From NCBI GenBank assembly GCA_020846935.1, contig JADLCY010000015.1, forward strand, positions 202,402-266,401: 64,000 nucleotides of DNA. The letters are read 5' to 3'. Source of the stretch: Gemmatimonadaceae bacterium (GTDB lineage Bacteria > Gemmatimonadota > Gemmatimonadetes > Gemmatimonadales > Gemmatimonadaceae). Below the pieces are notes generated by a model. It made no database searches and had not been told where the DNA came from. It was given only the letters and a program-made list of their open reading frames with translations. Both the position numbers and the translations under genes were made by a program. Shown here piece after piece: positions 63,797 through 64,000 of this stretch. The number at the start of each line of letters is the position of its first letter. Within the stretch, counting starts at the first letter, position 1.

Positions 63797-63883
63797 CTGG
63801 CGTTGGAGCAGACGGGCGAGCTAATGTATGCGCGCTGCGCGCGCTCGGTTGGAGTCGCCCGCAGCTCAACTTGAACGTTCAGG
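63787..63883 (+). other. attC recombination site
   Basis: Begins with R'' ACCTAAC (63791-63797, a RYYYAAC match overlapping the gene stop), then GTTGGAGC and a GACGGGCGA arm, a central loop, the pairing arm TCGCCCGC, then GCTCAAC and TTGAAC, and R' GTTCAGG (63877-63883). The arms pair imperfectly, and the L'' box has one extra G (GTTGGAGC against GCTCAAC), as expected for the extrahelical bases of real attC hairpins. R' departs from GTTRRRY at one base. Confidence 0.7.
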
Positions 63884-63911
63884 GTGTAGGAAAAGCCTCT
63901 TTTGGTCGACG

Positions 63912-64000
63912 TTGCGACGGACCATCACGCGGGTCAGCGACGCGGAGTGGGAGCGAAGGCGTCGTGAGGTCTCTGGCCGTTCGCTTGGACGATGCCCGAG
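63912..64000 (+). CDS. Start of a second cassette gene (partial, tentative)
   Basis: The second cassette begins at 63878. A frame open to the window end starts at TTG 63912 and reads LRRTITRVSDAEWERRRREVSGRS, hydrophilic and helix-like. There is no clear ribosome site, and the call rests only on position and an open frame. Confidence 0.25.
   Translation, partial: MRRTITRVSDAEWERRRREVSGRSLGRCP

Overview
The window is about 64 kb of GC-rich (roughly two-thirds G+C) bacterial chromosome with dense coding on both strands. The gene content suggests a soil-type member of the Gemmatimonadota. The clues are several ADOP/MacB-type permeases, many secreted proteins and lipoproteins with AQ-type signal peptidase sites, secreted 6-bladed beta-propeller proteins carrying a GxGPGEF signature, S9 peptidases, a carboxypeptidase-regulatory-domain TonB receptor and frequent GTG/TTG starts. 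The phylum is inferred, not proven.

Layout. 0-12.6 kb: the end of aconitase with a strong terminator; a lipoprotein binding protein; a glycine-zipper lipoprotein; a peroxiredoxin whose catalytic cysteine position is an in-frame TGA at the base of a stem-loop (probable selenoprotein); glycerate kinase; the agmatine-to-putrescine pair aguB-aguA; a second family-5 binding protein; and a LivK-like lipoprotein overlapping a chemoreceptor. 13-18.6 kb: queuosine precursor genes queC-queE and a distant queD, separated by an ArsR/AHSA1 pair with its operator over the start codon, a broken permease gene and a small secreted protein. 18.7-27.8 kb: an NlpC/P60 hydrolase, then a long operon of HlyD adaptor, ABC ATPase, 50-residue membrane protein, ADOP permease, second ATPase, NtrC-type regulator and NtrY-like kinase.

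27.8-32.6 kb (minus strand): an AraC-like regulator with a 12-base homopolymer beside its start, two Cys-rich secreted peptides, a DsbA-like thiol oxidoreductase and two secreted beta-propellers. This looks like one secreted, disulfide-dependent module. 32.6-44.4 kb: an Ada/Ogt repair protein, a GGDEF-EAL protein, an MFS exporter, an S9 peptidase, an HDOD-GAF protein, a diheme cytochrome, an octaheme-TPR cytochrome and a small secreted protein. 44.5-52.8 kb: a TonB receptor, a glycerophosphodiesterase, an Ig-like lipoprotein, EpsI plus exosortase, a VanZ-like membrane protein and a lipoprotein. 53-61 kb: a Gfo/Idh dehydrogenase, a DUF885 protein, a peptide-type ABC importer (binding protein and two permeases, no ATPase here) and a malonyl-CoA-synthetase-like ligase.

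62-64 kb: an integron. The intI-type integrase is followed on the same strand by a candidate attI, one complete gene cassette encoding a multi-pass membrane protein, its attC site and the start of a second cassette. The integrase and cassettes point the same way, which is not the usual divergent arrangement.

The observations most worth following up are the putative Sec-peroxiredoxin, the co-oriented integron, the Cys-rich peptide/DsbA/propeller cluster, and an octamer (CGTTAGGC) that recurs ten times on coding strands and matches the integron core-site consensus. No rRNA, tRNA or CRISPR array was seen.
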